From assembly GCF_034043515.1 (NCBI RefSeq), contig NZ_CP138214.1:2418001-2482000 (forward strand): a DNA stretch of 64,000 bases. Direction: 5' to 3'. The position numbers and the translations under genes are program-made. Within the stretch, counting starts at the first letter, position 1, and every line of letters starts with the position of its first letter. Origin of the DNA: Pseudomonas sp. MUP55. Lineage in GTDB: Bacteria > Pseudomonadota > Gammaproteobacteria > Pseudomonadales > Pseudomonadaceae. This document shows, one piece after another, positions 18,332-26,040 of this stretch. Under the pieces are notes generated by a model that was not told the DNA's origin, did not search any database, and saw nothing but the letters and a program-made list of their open reading frames with translations.

Positions 18332-18922
18332 ATGGACCCAACAGCCACCACCAGCCCGGACGAAGTCGTCACCCTGGTCGTCAAACACCGGGTCAAGCCC
18401 GGCTTTGAAACCGAGTACGAAGCCTGGCTGCGGCGCATCGTGCGCATCGCCGGTGAACGCCCCGGCCACCTTGGCGTCGACGTGGTGCGCAGCCAGCAGG
18501 GCGGCATGGCGCTGTTCACCTGCGTCCTGCGCTACCGCTCCACCGAAGCCCTGGAGTTGTGGCTCGAATCGCCGCAACGCCAAACGCTGATCGACGAGGC
18601 CGCGCCGATGCTGGCCGACGGCGACCAGACGGAAATCGGCGCCGCCAATGAATTCTGGTTCGCGCCCCAGGCCGACGGCGCCGCCAAGCCACCGCGCTGG
18701 AAGCAGGCGGTGGTCAGCCTGTTCGTGATCCTGCCGCAAACCCTGCTCCTGCCGTTTATCTGGGGGCCCATCCTGCGGTTGCACCCGTTTCTGTCCAACT
18801 ACGTGGTCTCCACTTTCCTGGTCACCCTGACCATCGTGCTGCTGGTGGTGTACGTGCTGATGCCGGCCGCCACCCGCCTGTTCGCTCCCTGGCTTGAAGC
18901 CTCTGTAAAGGAAACCCTATGA
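18332..18922 (+). CDS. Antibiotic-biosynthesis-monooxygenase-domain membrane protein
   Basis: 196 residues. Residues 12-105 resemble a ferredoxin-like ABM domain (VVKHRVKPGFETEYEAWL ... RPGHLGVDVV), often found in small monooxygenases and heme or quinone-binding dimers. Two transmembrane helices follow (about 125-148 and 157-178), so the domain is tethered to the inner membrane. ATG at 18332 with GGGAG upstream is chosen. Its stop overlaps the next start by 4 bases (ATGA). With the amidohydrolase and isochorismatase-like genes it forms a compact operon. Confidence 0.8.
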   Translation: MDPTATTSPDEVVTLVVKHRVKPGFETEYEAWLRRIVRIAGERPGHLGVDVVRSQQGGMALFTCVLRYRSTEALELWLESPQRQTLIDEAAPMLADGDQTEIGAANEFWFAPQADGAAKPPRWKQAVVSLFVILPQTLLLPFIWGPILRLHPFLSNYVVSTFLVTLTIVLLVVYVLMPAATRLFAPWLEASVKETL

Positions 18923-20757
18923 ACGCCGACCTGATTCTGTTCAATGGCCAGTTCCACACCGTGGACCGGGAAAACCCACGCGCCAGCGCCGTCGCCATCC
19001 GTGACGGGCGCTTCGTCGCCGTTGGCACTGACGGCGAAGCCATGGCCCTGCGCGGCAGCGGCACCCAGGTCATCGACCTCAAGGGCCGGACCGTGATCCC
19101 CGGCCTCAACGACTCGCACCTGCACCTGATCCGCGGCGGGCTGAACTACAACCTCGAATTGCGCTGGGAAGGCGTGCCGTCCCTGGCCGATGCCTTGCGC
19201 ATGCTCAAGGACCAGGCCGACCGCACCCCCACGCCACAATGGGTGCGGGTCGTAGGCGGCTGGAACGAATTCCAGTTTGCCGAAAAACGCATGCCCACCC
19301 TGGAAGAACTCAACCAGGCCGCCCCTGATACGCCGGTGTTCGTGCTGCACCTGTACGACCGCGCCTTGCTCAACCGTGCGGCATTGCGCGTGGCCGGCTA
19401 CACCAAGGACACGCCCAACCCTCCGGGCGGCGAGATCGTGCGCGACAGCAATGGCAACCCTACCGGCATGCTGGTGGCGCGGCCGAACGCGATGATCTTG
19501 TATTCGACCCTGGCCAAAGGCCCGAAACTGCCGCTGGAATACCAGGTCAACTCCACCCGCCAGTTCATGCGTGAACTCAATCGCCTGGGCCTGACCAGCG
19601 CCATCGATGCCGGCGGCGGTTTCCAGAACTATCCCGACGACTACGCGGTGATCGAGCAACTGGCCAAGGACCAGCAGTTGACGGTGCGCATCGCCTACAA
19701 CCTGTTCACCCAGAAGCCCAAGGAAGAGCTCAGCGACTTCAAGAACTGGACCGGCAGCGTCACCCTGCATCAGGGCGATGACTACCTGCGTCACAACGGC
19801 GCCGGCGAGATGCTGGTGTTTTCGGCCGCCGACTTCGAAGACTTCCTCGAGCCGCGTCCGGACCTGCCGCTGACCATGGAACAGGAGCTGGAGCCGGTGG
19901 TACGCCACCTGGTGGAGCAGCGCTGGCCGTTCCGCCTGCACGCCACCTATGACGAGTCGATCTCGCGCATGCTGGATGTGTTCGAGAAGGTCAACCGCGA
20001 CATCCCGTTCAACGGCCTGCCGTGGTTCTTCGACCACGCCGAAACCATCACCCCGAAAAACATCGAACGCGTGCGCGCCCTCGGCGGCGGCATTGCGATC
20101 CAGGACCGCATGGCGTTCCAGGGCGAATATTTTGTCGAGCGCTATGGCGCCAAGGCCGCCGAAGCCACGCCGCCGATCAAGCGCATGCTCGCCGAAGGCG
20201 TACCGGTCGGCGCGGGCACCGACGCCACGCGGGTGTCGAGCTACAACCCGTGGACCTCGCTGTACTGGATGGTCAGCGGCCGCACCGTGGGTGGCCTGGA
20301 ACTGCACGCCGAGGGCCTGCCGCGCCTGACCGCGCTGGAACTGTTCACCCATGGCAGCGCCTGGTTCTCGTCCGAACAGGGCAAGAAGGGCCAGATCAAG
20401 GTGGGCCAATTGGCGGACGTCGCGGCACTCTCGGCGGACTTTTTCAGCGTCGATGAAGAAGCCATCAAGTGGATCGAGTCGGTGCTCACCGTGGTCGGCG
20501 GCAAGGTGGTCTACGGCGCCGGCGATTTCGAAGATTTCGCACCGCCGCGTGTGCCGGTACTGCCGGACTGGTCGCCGGTGGTCAAGGTGCCGGGGCACTG
20601 GCGTCCGAACTCGCCCCTGCAAGCCCAGGTTCACCAGTGCAGCGGCCCGTGCGGCGTGCACTCTCACAGCCATGAGAAAGCGCGTCTTTCCAGCGTTCCG
20701 GTCAGCGACTTCCAGGGCTTCTGGGGTGCGTTTGGCTGCTCGTGCTTTGCCTTCTGA
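18919..20757 (+). CDS. Amidohydrolase family 3 (YtcJ-like)
   Basis: 612 residues of a metal-dependent amidohydrolase. The first metal motif is NDSHLHL with H67 and H69, preceded by the usual small beta domain (ILFNGQFHTVDRE...VIDLKGRTVIPGL). Later HATYDES and FFDHAETI carry further ligand-type residues, and GAGTDATRVSSYNPW is the C-terminal metal aspartate region. The family hydrolyses exocyclic amide or formamide bonds; the substrate is unknown. The last 50 residues contain CSGPCGVHSHSH and GCSCFAF, an unusual Cys/His-rich tail that could bind a metal. Confidence 0.88.
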   Translation: MNADLILFNGQFHTVDRENPRASAVAIRDGRFVAVGTDGEAMALRGSGTQVIDLKGRTVIPGLNDSHLHLIRGGLNYNLELRWEGVPSLADALRMLKDQADRTPTPQWVRVVGGWNEFQFAEKRMPTLEELNQAAPDTPVFVLHLYDRALLNRAALRVAGYTKDTPNPPGGEIVRDSNGNPTGMLVARPNAMILYSTLAKGPKLPLEYQVNSTRQFMRELNRLGLTSAIDAGGGFQNYPDDYAVIEQLAKDQQLTVRIAYNLFTQKPKEELSDFKNWTGSVTLHQGDDYLRHNGAGEMLVFSAADFEDFLEPRPDLPLTMEQELEPVVRHLVEQRWPFRLHATYDESISRMLDVFEKVNRDIPFNGLPWFFDHAETITPKNIERVRALGGGIAIQDRMAFQGEYFVERYGAKAAEATPPIKRMLAEGVPVGAGTDATRVSSYNPWTSLYWMVSGRTVGGLELHAEGLPRLTALELFTHGSAWFSSEQGKKGQIKVGQLADVAALSADFFSVDEEAIKWIESVLTVVGGKVVYGAGDFEDFAPPRVPVLPDWSPVVKVPGHWRPNSPLQAQVHQCSGPCGVHSHSHEKARLSSVPVSDFQGFWGAFGCSCFAF

Positions 20758-20783
20758 TTCAACACCCACCAAGGAGTTAACCC

Positions 20784-21401
20784 ATGACTTACAAGCGCTT
20801 GAACAAAGACGACGCCGTTGTACTGATGGTCGATCACCAGACCGGCCTGATCTCGCTGGTGCAGGATTTCTCCCCCAACGAATTCAAGAACAACGTGCTG
20901 GCCCTGGCCGACGTGGCCAAGTTCTTCAACCTGCCGACCATCCTGACCACCAGTTTTGAAGCCGGCCCCAACGGCCCGCTGGTTCCGGAACTCAAGGCCC
21001 TGTTCCCGGACGCGCCGTACATTGCCCGCCCTGGCCAGATAAACGCCTGGGACAACGAAGACTTCGTCAAGGCCGTCAAGGCGACCGGCCGCAAGCAGAT
21101 CATCATTGCCGGTGTGGTGACGGATGTGTGCGTTGCCTTCCCAACCCTGTGCGCCCTGGCCGAAGGCTTCGAGGTGTTCGTGGTCACCGACGCCTCTGGT
21201 ACCTTCAACGAAACCGTACAGCAAGCCGCGTGGGCACGTATGACCGCCGCGGGCGCGCAATTGGTGAACTGGTTCTCGGTGGCCTGCGAGCTGCAGGTGG
21301 ACTGGCGCAACGACATGGAAGGCCTGGCCAACCTGCTGTCGCCGCGCATCCCCAACTACCGCAACCTGATGAACAGCTACTCGGCGTTCACCGCCAAGTA
21401 A
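20784..21401 (+). CDS. Isochorismatase-like cysteine hydrolase (YcaC type)
   Basis: 205 residues with the family catalytic aspartate D17 (VVLMVDHQTGL) and nucleophile C116 (IIAGVVTDVCVAF, with the preceding non-proline cis-peptide region). Length and motifs fit YcaC, a hydrolase of unknown substrate. It follows the amidohydrolase by 26 bases with AAGGAG before the ATG and ends the operon. The pairing of an amidohydrolase with a C-N hydrolase suggests stepwise breakdown of an amide or nitrogen heterocycle. Confidence 0.88.
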   Translation: MTYKRLNKDDAVVLMVDHQTGLISLVQDFSPNEFKNNVLALADVAKFFNLPTILTTSFEAGPNGPLVPELKALFPDAPYIARPGQINAWDNEDFVKAVKATGRKQIIIAGVVTDVCVAFPTLCALAEGFEVFVVTDASGTFNETVQQAAWARMTAAGAQLVNWFSVACELQVDWRNDMEGLANLLSPRIPNYRNLMNSYSAFTAK

Positions 21402-21428
21402 CTCGTCCGCAAACCTGTCGGTAATCCC

Positions 21429-21511
21429 TGTGGGAGGGGGCTTGCCCCCGATAGCGGTGTATCAGTCAGCTTATTTGCAGCTGACCCACCGCCATCGGGG
21501 GCAAGCCCCCT
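21429..21511. repeat. REPIN (family A), left part, interrupted by IS110
   Basis: TGTGGGAGGGGGCTTGCCCC to GGGGGCAAGCCCC plus CT at 21510-21511; the missing CCCACA continues at 22755-22760 after the insertion. The rejoined sequence GCAAGCCCC-CT-CCCACA is the intact REPIN end seen elsewhere. Confidence 0.92.
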
Positions 21512-21529
21512 TGTGTCTTGAGCCAGGAT

Positions 21530-21535
21530 TAGACT
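21530..21535 (+). promoter_or_regulatory. -10 half of a junction promoter of the IS110 element
   Basis: TAGACT lies 17 bases after TTGCTT only if the ends are joined: TTG (22750-22752), core CT, then T21512. In the inserted state the -35 position reads CCCCTT, a poor box. Transcription from the circle would start near 21541, where the predicted RNA structure begins. Confidence 0.6.
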
Positions 21536-21539
21536 GAGG

Positions 21540-21697
21540 GTGAGAGCGGTGAGTAGCAAGCTGAATGCCCCGAGTGCTTAAAGCACGTGTGGGAGCCCAC
21601 GCTGCTACTCACCTCTCCGCTCTGGACATGAGCCCGAACAGTTGAACGAGCCCACCTCGAACAGTTACAAGCGTGGGCCAAGCCAGAGCGCTCTCAC
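21540..21697 (+). ncRNA. Candidate bridge RNA (two-loop guide RNA) of the IS110 element
   Basis: A closing stem GTGAGAGCG (21540-21548)/CGCTCTCAC (21689-21697) can enclose two hairpins. Loop one: stem GTGAGTAGCA (21549-21558)/TGCTACTCAC (21603-21612), with an inner hairpin GTGCT...AGCAC at 21574-21586. Its 5' side carries GCCCC (21567-21571), equal to the left target; its 3' side carries TGTGGGAG (21588-21595), complementary to CTCCCACA on the right. Loop two: stem CGCTCTGG (21618-21625)/CCAGAGCG (21683-21690), inner hairpin CGAG-CCCAC-CTCG. It carries ACAGTTG (21638-21644), equal to the element's right end (22746-22752), and ACAAG (21667-21671), complementary to CTTGT at its left end. This matches the target-loop/donor-loop plan described for IS621. 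Confidence 0.75.
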
Positions 21698-21720
21698 ATT
21701 AAGTGTAAGAGGATTTGGCT

Positions 21721-22653
21721 ATGTTTTCCTATCCAGCAGGTATTGATGTTTCCAAGGACAGCCTTGAGGCTCGAGTTAATCAGGTTGACGTTGGGGTAAA
21801 TTGCGCTAACGCCGAAGAAGATTTCCCTGGGTTGATTGGGTGGCTATTGCTTCACCAGGTTGGTCGCGTGGTATTGGAGGCTACTGGCGGTTATGAGCGC
21901 AAAGTCATGAAGGCGCTTCAGGCTGCGGGCCTTGATGTCATCTGCATCAATCCGCACCGAGCCAAGAGTTTTTCCAGGGCGATGGGCAAACAAGCCAAAA
22001 CCGACCCGATAGACGCAAAGTCTCTTGCGCACTATGCAGCTGTTCTAGACTCGCCAAGCGCCCGAGTTACAAGCCCGGAGCACGATAAGCTGCGCGCGTT
22101 GGTCCAGCAGCGGGAGCATTTTGTTCAGCAAAGAGATGACGACAGACGACGCCTGAAAACAGCTTCCTGCGATGCGGTAAAGCCTGCATTACAGAACCAT
22201 ATCGACTATTTGACCGTGGCAGTGGAGGCGATAGATCAACTGATTCGTCAAAGTGCGAACGAGTTAGATAGCGAAAAGGTGGCTCGACTGTGTTCAGTCA
22301 AAGGAATCGGGCTGGTTACTGCCACCAGTCTTATGGCTTACCTGCCTGAGCTGGGAGAGATTGGAGGGCGCCCTATCGCGGCACTAGCGGGCCTCGCTCC
22401 GTACAACAACGACAGCGGAAGGCATAAAGGTGCACGCCATATTAGTGGCGGAAGGTTTTCAGCCCGTCGCTCACTTTACATGGCCTGTTGGGTGGTTATC
22501 CGTGACCAGCCAGAATTCGGGACTCGATATAAGGCGCTACGTGATAAAGGGAAATGCGCCAAAGTCGCGTTGATCGCCTGTATGCGCGTTTTGTTGGTAC
22601 GTCTGAACGCGATGCTGCGTGACCGCACTGAATGGAAAGAGCGCACCGATTAG
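21721..22653 (+). CDS. IS110-family transposase (DEDD recombinase)
   Basis: 310 residues from the ATG at 21721 (AGAGG ribosome site; the TTG at 21715 is less likely). The N-terminal RuvC-like DEDD domain has D9 (GIDVSKDSLEA), E53 (VLEATGGYER), D95 and D98 (KTDPIDAK). The C-terminal Tnp domain has the family block LAGLAPYNNDSGRHKG...ISGGRFSARRSLYMA with candidate catalytic serines S232 and S242. Such enzymes recombine a circular form into a target using an element-encoded RNA. The gene looks intact. Its codon use is more AT-rich than its neighbours. Confidence 0.92.
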   Translation: MFSYPAGIDVSKDSLEARVNQVDVGVNCANAEEDFPGLIGWLLLHQVGRVVLEATGGYERKVMKALQAAGLDVICINPHRAKSFSRAMGKQAKTDPIDAKSLAHYAAVLDSPSARVTSPEHDKLRALVQQREHFVQQRDDDRRRLKTASCDAVKPALQNHIDYLTVAVEAIDQLIRQSANELDSEKVARLCSVKGIGLVTATSLMAYLPELGEIGGRPIAALAGLAPYNNDSGRHKGARHISGGRFSARRSLYMACWVVIRDQPEFGTRYKALRDKGKCAKVALIACMRVLLVRLNAMLRDRTEWKERTD

Positions 22654-22752
22654 CTCGGTAGCAGCAATTTCCTTCAGCATTGCACGGCCTAAGCTGTGGG
22701 AGCTTTGCTGCCTATGAAAATGACTTCTGAATTGAATCCAATAAGACAGTTG

Positions 22753-22760
22753 CTCCCACA
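22753..22760. repeat. REPIN (family A), right remnant after IS110
   Basis: CTCCCACA, the end of the REPIN begun at 21429. Confidence 0.85.
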
Positions 22761-22839
22761 TTTGCCTGTGTTCACATTGGGTTTGTGGTGTTGCGACTAT
22801 CCAGTTATAAAACAACCTAATGTCCACCGAGAAGCGACA

Positions 22840-23721
22840 ATGAACCCCTTCGAAGACATGCGCCTGTTCTGCCAGGTCATGGAGTCCGGCAGTTTCACTG
22901 CCGCCGCCGAGCAACTGGGCCTGTCCAAGCAGTTCGTCAGCCGTCGCCTGATCCAGCTGGAAGAGCGCCTGGGTGTACGCCTGCTCAACCGCTCCACGCG
23001 GCGCCTGGATGTCACGCCGCTGGGCCAGAGCTACTACGAATCGGCCTTGCGCCTGCTCGGCGATGTGGAGCAAGTGGAGCAGGGCATCGCCGGGCAGAAC
23101 AGCGAACCGCGGGGCACCATTCGCCTCAGCGCGCCGTTGTCGTTTGCCATGGCGCATCTGGGCTGCCTGTTGCCGCTGTTCCTGCAGCGCTACCCCGAGG
23201 TGGCGGTGGAAGTCGACCTCAGCGACCGCCCGGTAGACCTGATCGGTGAAGGCTATGACCTGGTGCTGCGGATCGGCACCCTGGAAGATTCCACCCTGAT
23301 CGCCCGGCGCATTGCCAGCATCCCGAGGGTGTACTGCGCCAGCCCCGACTACCTGGCCCTGCGCGGCACCCCGCAAAAACCCGATGACCTCGCCGGGCAC
23401 GATTGCCTGCCCTACGGCCATGGCCGTCACGTGCAATGGCGCTTCAAAGGCAAGCTGCAAGCGCTGAACGTGAGCGGGCGCATGCGCGTCAATAACGGCG
23501 ACCTGCTGCGTGACACCGCGATTGCCGGCCTGGGCGTGACCTACTTGCCGACTTTTATCGTCGGCGAGGCCTTGAAGGACGGCCGTCTGGTCAGCGTGCT
23601 GGACGAATTCGCCCCCGAAGCCCTGACGCTGTCGGCGGTGTACCCCCAGCACCGGCAGAGTTCGCGGCCGGTGCAGGCGCTGGTCGAGTTCCTGCGCGAA
23701 CGCCTGGCTAGCGGCTGCTGA
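22840..23721 (+). CDS. LysR-family regulator
   Basis: 293 residues starting MNPFEDMRLFCQVMESGSF, the typical N-terminus of the CrgA/DmlR-like LysR group, with helix-turn-helix SFTAAAEQLGLSKQFVSRRL (18-37) and RLLNRSTRRLDVTPLG. The ATG at 22840 has GAGAAG upstream; the frame open from 22696 runs through IS sequence and is not used. The IS110 right end is only 87 bases upstream, so its promoter region (CCAGTTATAAAAC) may be affected. It converges with the AraC gene, overlapping by 14 bases. Confidence 0.88.
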   Translation: MNPFEDMRLFCQVMESGSFTAAAEQLGLSKQFVSRRLIQLEERLGVRLLNRSTRRLDVTPLGQSYYESALRLLGDVEQVEQGIAGQNSEPRGTIRLSAPLSFAMAHLGCLLPLFLQRYPEVAVEVDLSDRPVDLIGEGYDLVLRIGTLEDSTLIARRIASIPRVYCASPDYLALRGTPQKPDDLAGHDCLPYGHGRHVQWRFKGKLQALNVSGRMRVNNGDLLRDTAIAGLGVTYLPTFIVGEALKDGRLVSVLDEFAPEALTLSAVYPQHRQSSRPVQALVEFLRERLASGC

Positions 23722-24745
23722 ACAACTGCCGGATCAGGCTGGGGGTGCTGCCGGTCCAACGCTTGAACGCGCGCCGAAAGTTCGCGGCGTCGTTGAAATT
23801 CAGGTAAGCGGCCACTTCGTCGTTACTGAACCCCTTGACCTGATACAGGTGCAGCGCCATGTGCTTGCGCACCCGGTCCACCTGTTGCTGAAAGCCGGTG
23901 TCGTGCTTGTGCAGCTTGCGCTTGAGGGTCGCCGGGCTCATGGCGAAGGCCTGCGCGGCCTGTTCCAGGCTCGGTGGCTGGCGTACGTGTTCGCGCAGGT
24001 AGTCGTAGAGGCCATCGAGAAAGCTGGCGGCGAAGCCCAACTGGTCGATCTGTTCCCGGGCTTGCTGGCGCGCCACTTGCGCTGCCGTGGCCGAGGCGCC
24101 AGGCCAGGCCCGTGTCAGGTACTCACGAGGGATGCACATCGTGTCCAGCGGGCGTTCGAAGCGTGTTTGCTCGCCCAGGTGCACCCAGTACTGCTCGACA
24201 TAACGCGGCTCGGCATGACTGAAACTGCACGCCCAGGGCAGGCGCTCGCCGCTGAGCCATTGGCTCATGGCAACCAGCGAGGTCATGCTCGCTTCCAGCA
24301 GAAAGCGCCAATGCTCGCCCGCACCGCAACTGTCGCGCCAGTACAGGTAGGCGTGACGCTCATCCAACTCCAGGCGCAGCGTGACCAGCGGGCTGAGCAG
24401 TACCTGTTGCTGGATAAGCACCTCCAACGCCTGATGCAGATTCTGCGCATGCCCCAGGGCATGGCTGGCCGCGCCGTAGTAGCCGGGCAGCAGGCGTTGA
24501 CCAAACAGGAAGCTGCTGTCGTCGGCGTCCAGCAGCTTGCGGCTGTTGCCGATCAAACCGAGGAACTGCTGCGGGCTCAAGCGTGCGTTGCCGGCCAGGA
24601 TGTCGTCGTGAAACAGCCCGGTGCCGCGCAGCAGGCGATGGCTGTCGATGTCCCGGGACAAGGCCAGGTCGATCAGCGTGGCGGGTTGGTAATGGCCAGG
24701 AATGAAGCGGCTGTCGTTTTCATACCCGTTGGCTTTCACGGCCAT
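23708..24745 (-). CDS. AraC-family regulator (arabinose-binding-domain type)
   Basis: 345 residues from the ATG at 24745 (a start at 24763 would add six residues). Residues 20-210 fit the OruR/ArgR-like sensor domain (LLRGTGLFHDDI ... LSPQQFLGLI), and the C-terminus is an AraC helix-turn-helix (LEQAAQAFAMSPATLKRKLHKH, EVAAYLNFNDAANFRRAFKRWTG). The start sits one base after the stop of the GGDEF gene (TGAGATG), so the two are co-translated; that link suggests a shared signal. Confidence 0.86.
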   Translation of the reverse strand: MAVKANGYENDSRFIPGHYQPATLIDLALSRDIDSHRLLRGTGLFHDDILAGNARLSPQQFLGLIGNSRKLLDADDSSFLFGQRLLPGYYGAASHALGHAQNLHQALEVLIQQQVLLSPLVTLRLELDERHAYLYWRDSCGAGEHWRFLLEASMTSLVAMSQWLSGERLPWACSFSHAEPRYVEQYWVHLGEQTRFERPLDTMCIPREYLTRAWPGASATAAQVARQQAREQIDQLGFAASFLDGLYDYLREHVRQPPSLEQAAQAFAMSPATLKRKLHKHDTGFQQQVDRVRKHMALHLYQVKGFSNDEVAAYLNFNDAANFRRAFKRWTGSTPSLIRQLFSSR

Positions 24746-24746
24746 C

Positions 24747-25661
24747 TCAGGCGCTTTTCGCAAGGGGTTGCTTGGCCCGCGCCAGTGCCAGGTTCAGGCG
24801 CTTGAGCAGGTCCTGAGGCGCCTCGTCCAGGGCCATCACCACCGCCGTGGTCGCCGCCAGTTGCAGGCGCTCGCCCTGCAGCCGGGTTTTGTGCGCCAGG
24901 CTCTGCACCGCCTGCTGCAACTCCAGCGCCAGCCCCTGAGCCTGGCGCTCACCCGTGTTGGGCAGCAGCACCACAAAACGGTCACCGGCCAGGCGGCACA
25001 ACAGGTCCTGGCGGCGCAGGTTGAGCAGCAGCACATGGCTGACCGCCTGCAGCACCGCATCGCCCTCGGCATGCCCGTAGGCCTGGTTGATGGCGGCGAA
25101 GTTATCCAGGTCCAGGGCCAGCAGCGACAGCGCTTGTTGCTGATCGCGGCTGTCGCAAAGGCTGTCGGCCAGTTGGCGTTTGAGGTAGTCGGCACCGGCC
25201 AGGGGCGTGAGTTTGTCGAACAGCCGATGTTCGCGGAACAGGCGCTCGCGCTTTTCCATCTGCGCGCTGATCGCCAGTTGCTCGCGGTGCCAGTGGTAGA
25301 TGCCGATCGTCAGCAGGATCATGCCCACCGGCATCGGCCCCGACTCCAGCCAATGGTCCCAGGTGATGCTGTCGGGCAGGCGGATGAACTCGTCGAGGCT
25401 GTCGACCCACCAGGAAAAGAAAATGCACGACAGGCCCAGTGCCAGGTAATGAGTGACCCGTCCGGCGGGTCGACTTTTCAGCACCAGGCCCAGCCAGATC
25501 AACGCAAGCAACGCTGAACCGCCTTCGCCGACGATGTCCAGCCACTCCCATTCATTGACGCTTTTTAGCTCGCCGCAGGCCAGGTGCAGGATCAGCCCGA
25601 GGTTGGCGGCCACCAGCAGTCCTGCAAGTTTCCAGCGATGGGGTTTGAGCACGGAAAACAT
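24747..25661 (-). CDS. Membrane GGDEF-domain protein with degenerate active site
   Basis: 304 residues: four predicted membrane helices in the first 125 residues, a short coiled stretch, then a GGDEF domain (about 145-300) with the substrate motif DLDNFAAINQAYGHAEGD. The signature loop is AGDRF (225-229) in place of GG(D/E)EF, lacking the glutamate that binds metal. Diguanylate cyclase activity is therefore unlikely, and it may instead be a receptor or a regulator of the co-transcribed AraC protein. Confidence 0.85.
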   Translation of the reverse strand: MFSVLKPHRWKLAGLLVAANLGLILHLACGELKSVNEWEWLDIVGEGGSALLALIWLGLVLKSRPAGRVTHYLALGLSCIFFSWWVDSLDEFIRLPDSITWDHWLESGPMPVGMILLTIGIYHWHREQLAISAQMEKRERLFREHRLFDKLTPLAGADYLKRQLADSLCDSRDQQQALSLLALDLDNFAAINQAYGHAEGDAVLQAVSHVLLLNLRRQDLLCRLAGDRFVVLLPNTGERQAQGLALELQQAVQSLAHKTRLQGERLQLAATTAVVMALDEAPQDLLKRLNLALARAKQPLAKSA

Positions 25662-25780
25662 GGCTGCGCGTCCTTGGATGATTCAATCGTGGGCGCCAGC
25701 ACAGCAGATGAATATGACGGCTGCGTGACAGCGGGAGAGGGTCGGATCAGCTCATGCCAAACACACTGGAGGTCAAAAAA

Positions 25781-25869
25781 TGTGGGAGGGGGCTTGCCCC
25801 CGATAGCGGTATATCAGTCAGCTTATTTGAAGCTGACCCACCGCTATCGGGGGCAAGCCCCCTCCCACA
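25781..25869. repeat. REPIN, family A
   Basis: Complete inverted pair beginning TGTGGGAGGGGGCTTGCCCC and ending GGCAAGCCCCCTCCCACA, upstream of the phytate receptor gene. Confidence 0.9.
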
Positions 25870-25951
25870 TGAGACCTGCTGAGGTCATATCAGCTCATTC
25901 CACGCCCAGAAGTCTGCGAAAAGCCCAGGTTAGGGGCTTCTCGACTCAACC

Positions 25952-25969
25952 CTGTCACAGAACCGTCAT
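25952..25969 (+). promoter_or_regulatory. Pho-box-like direct repeat before the TonB-dependent receptor
   Basis: CTGTCAC (25952-25958), AGAA, CCGTCAT (25963-25969): two heptamers at the 11-base spacing of a PhoB box (CTGTCAT-N4-CTGTCAT), with two mismatches, 71 bases before the ATG at 26041. Confidence 0.65.
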
Positions 25970-26040
25970 CCCCCATCCCTAGCTTGCCCTCCCAGTTGCC
26001 GGGCCTCTTGCCTGGCGCCAACGGATTTGGGGAGGGTTTC

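Larger units (their letters stand above)
21510..22752 (+). mobile_element. IS110-family insertion sequence in a REPIN
   Basis: The element runs from the CT core at 21510-21511 to G22752, and a second CT at 22753-22754 follows. It has no terminal inverted repeats, a roughly 210-base 5' non-coding end, one DEDD transposase gene and a 99-base 3' end. This long-left-end layout is that of the IS110 group rather than the IS1111 group. Excision at the CT copies restores the REPIN exactly, which fixes the boundaries. Confidence 0.9.

Noticed and set aside
18799..20772. 657-residue minus-strand open frame
   Set aside because: Antisense to the amidohydrolase, which has clear motifs; no domain in the antisense product.
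21510..22752. Assignment to the IS1111 subgroup
   Set aside because: No subterminal inverted repeats were seen and the long non-coding region is on the left, as in the IS110 group.
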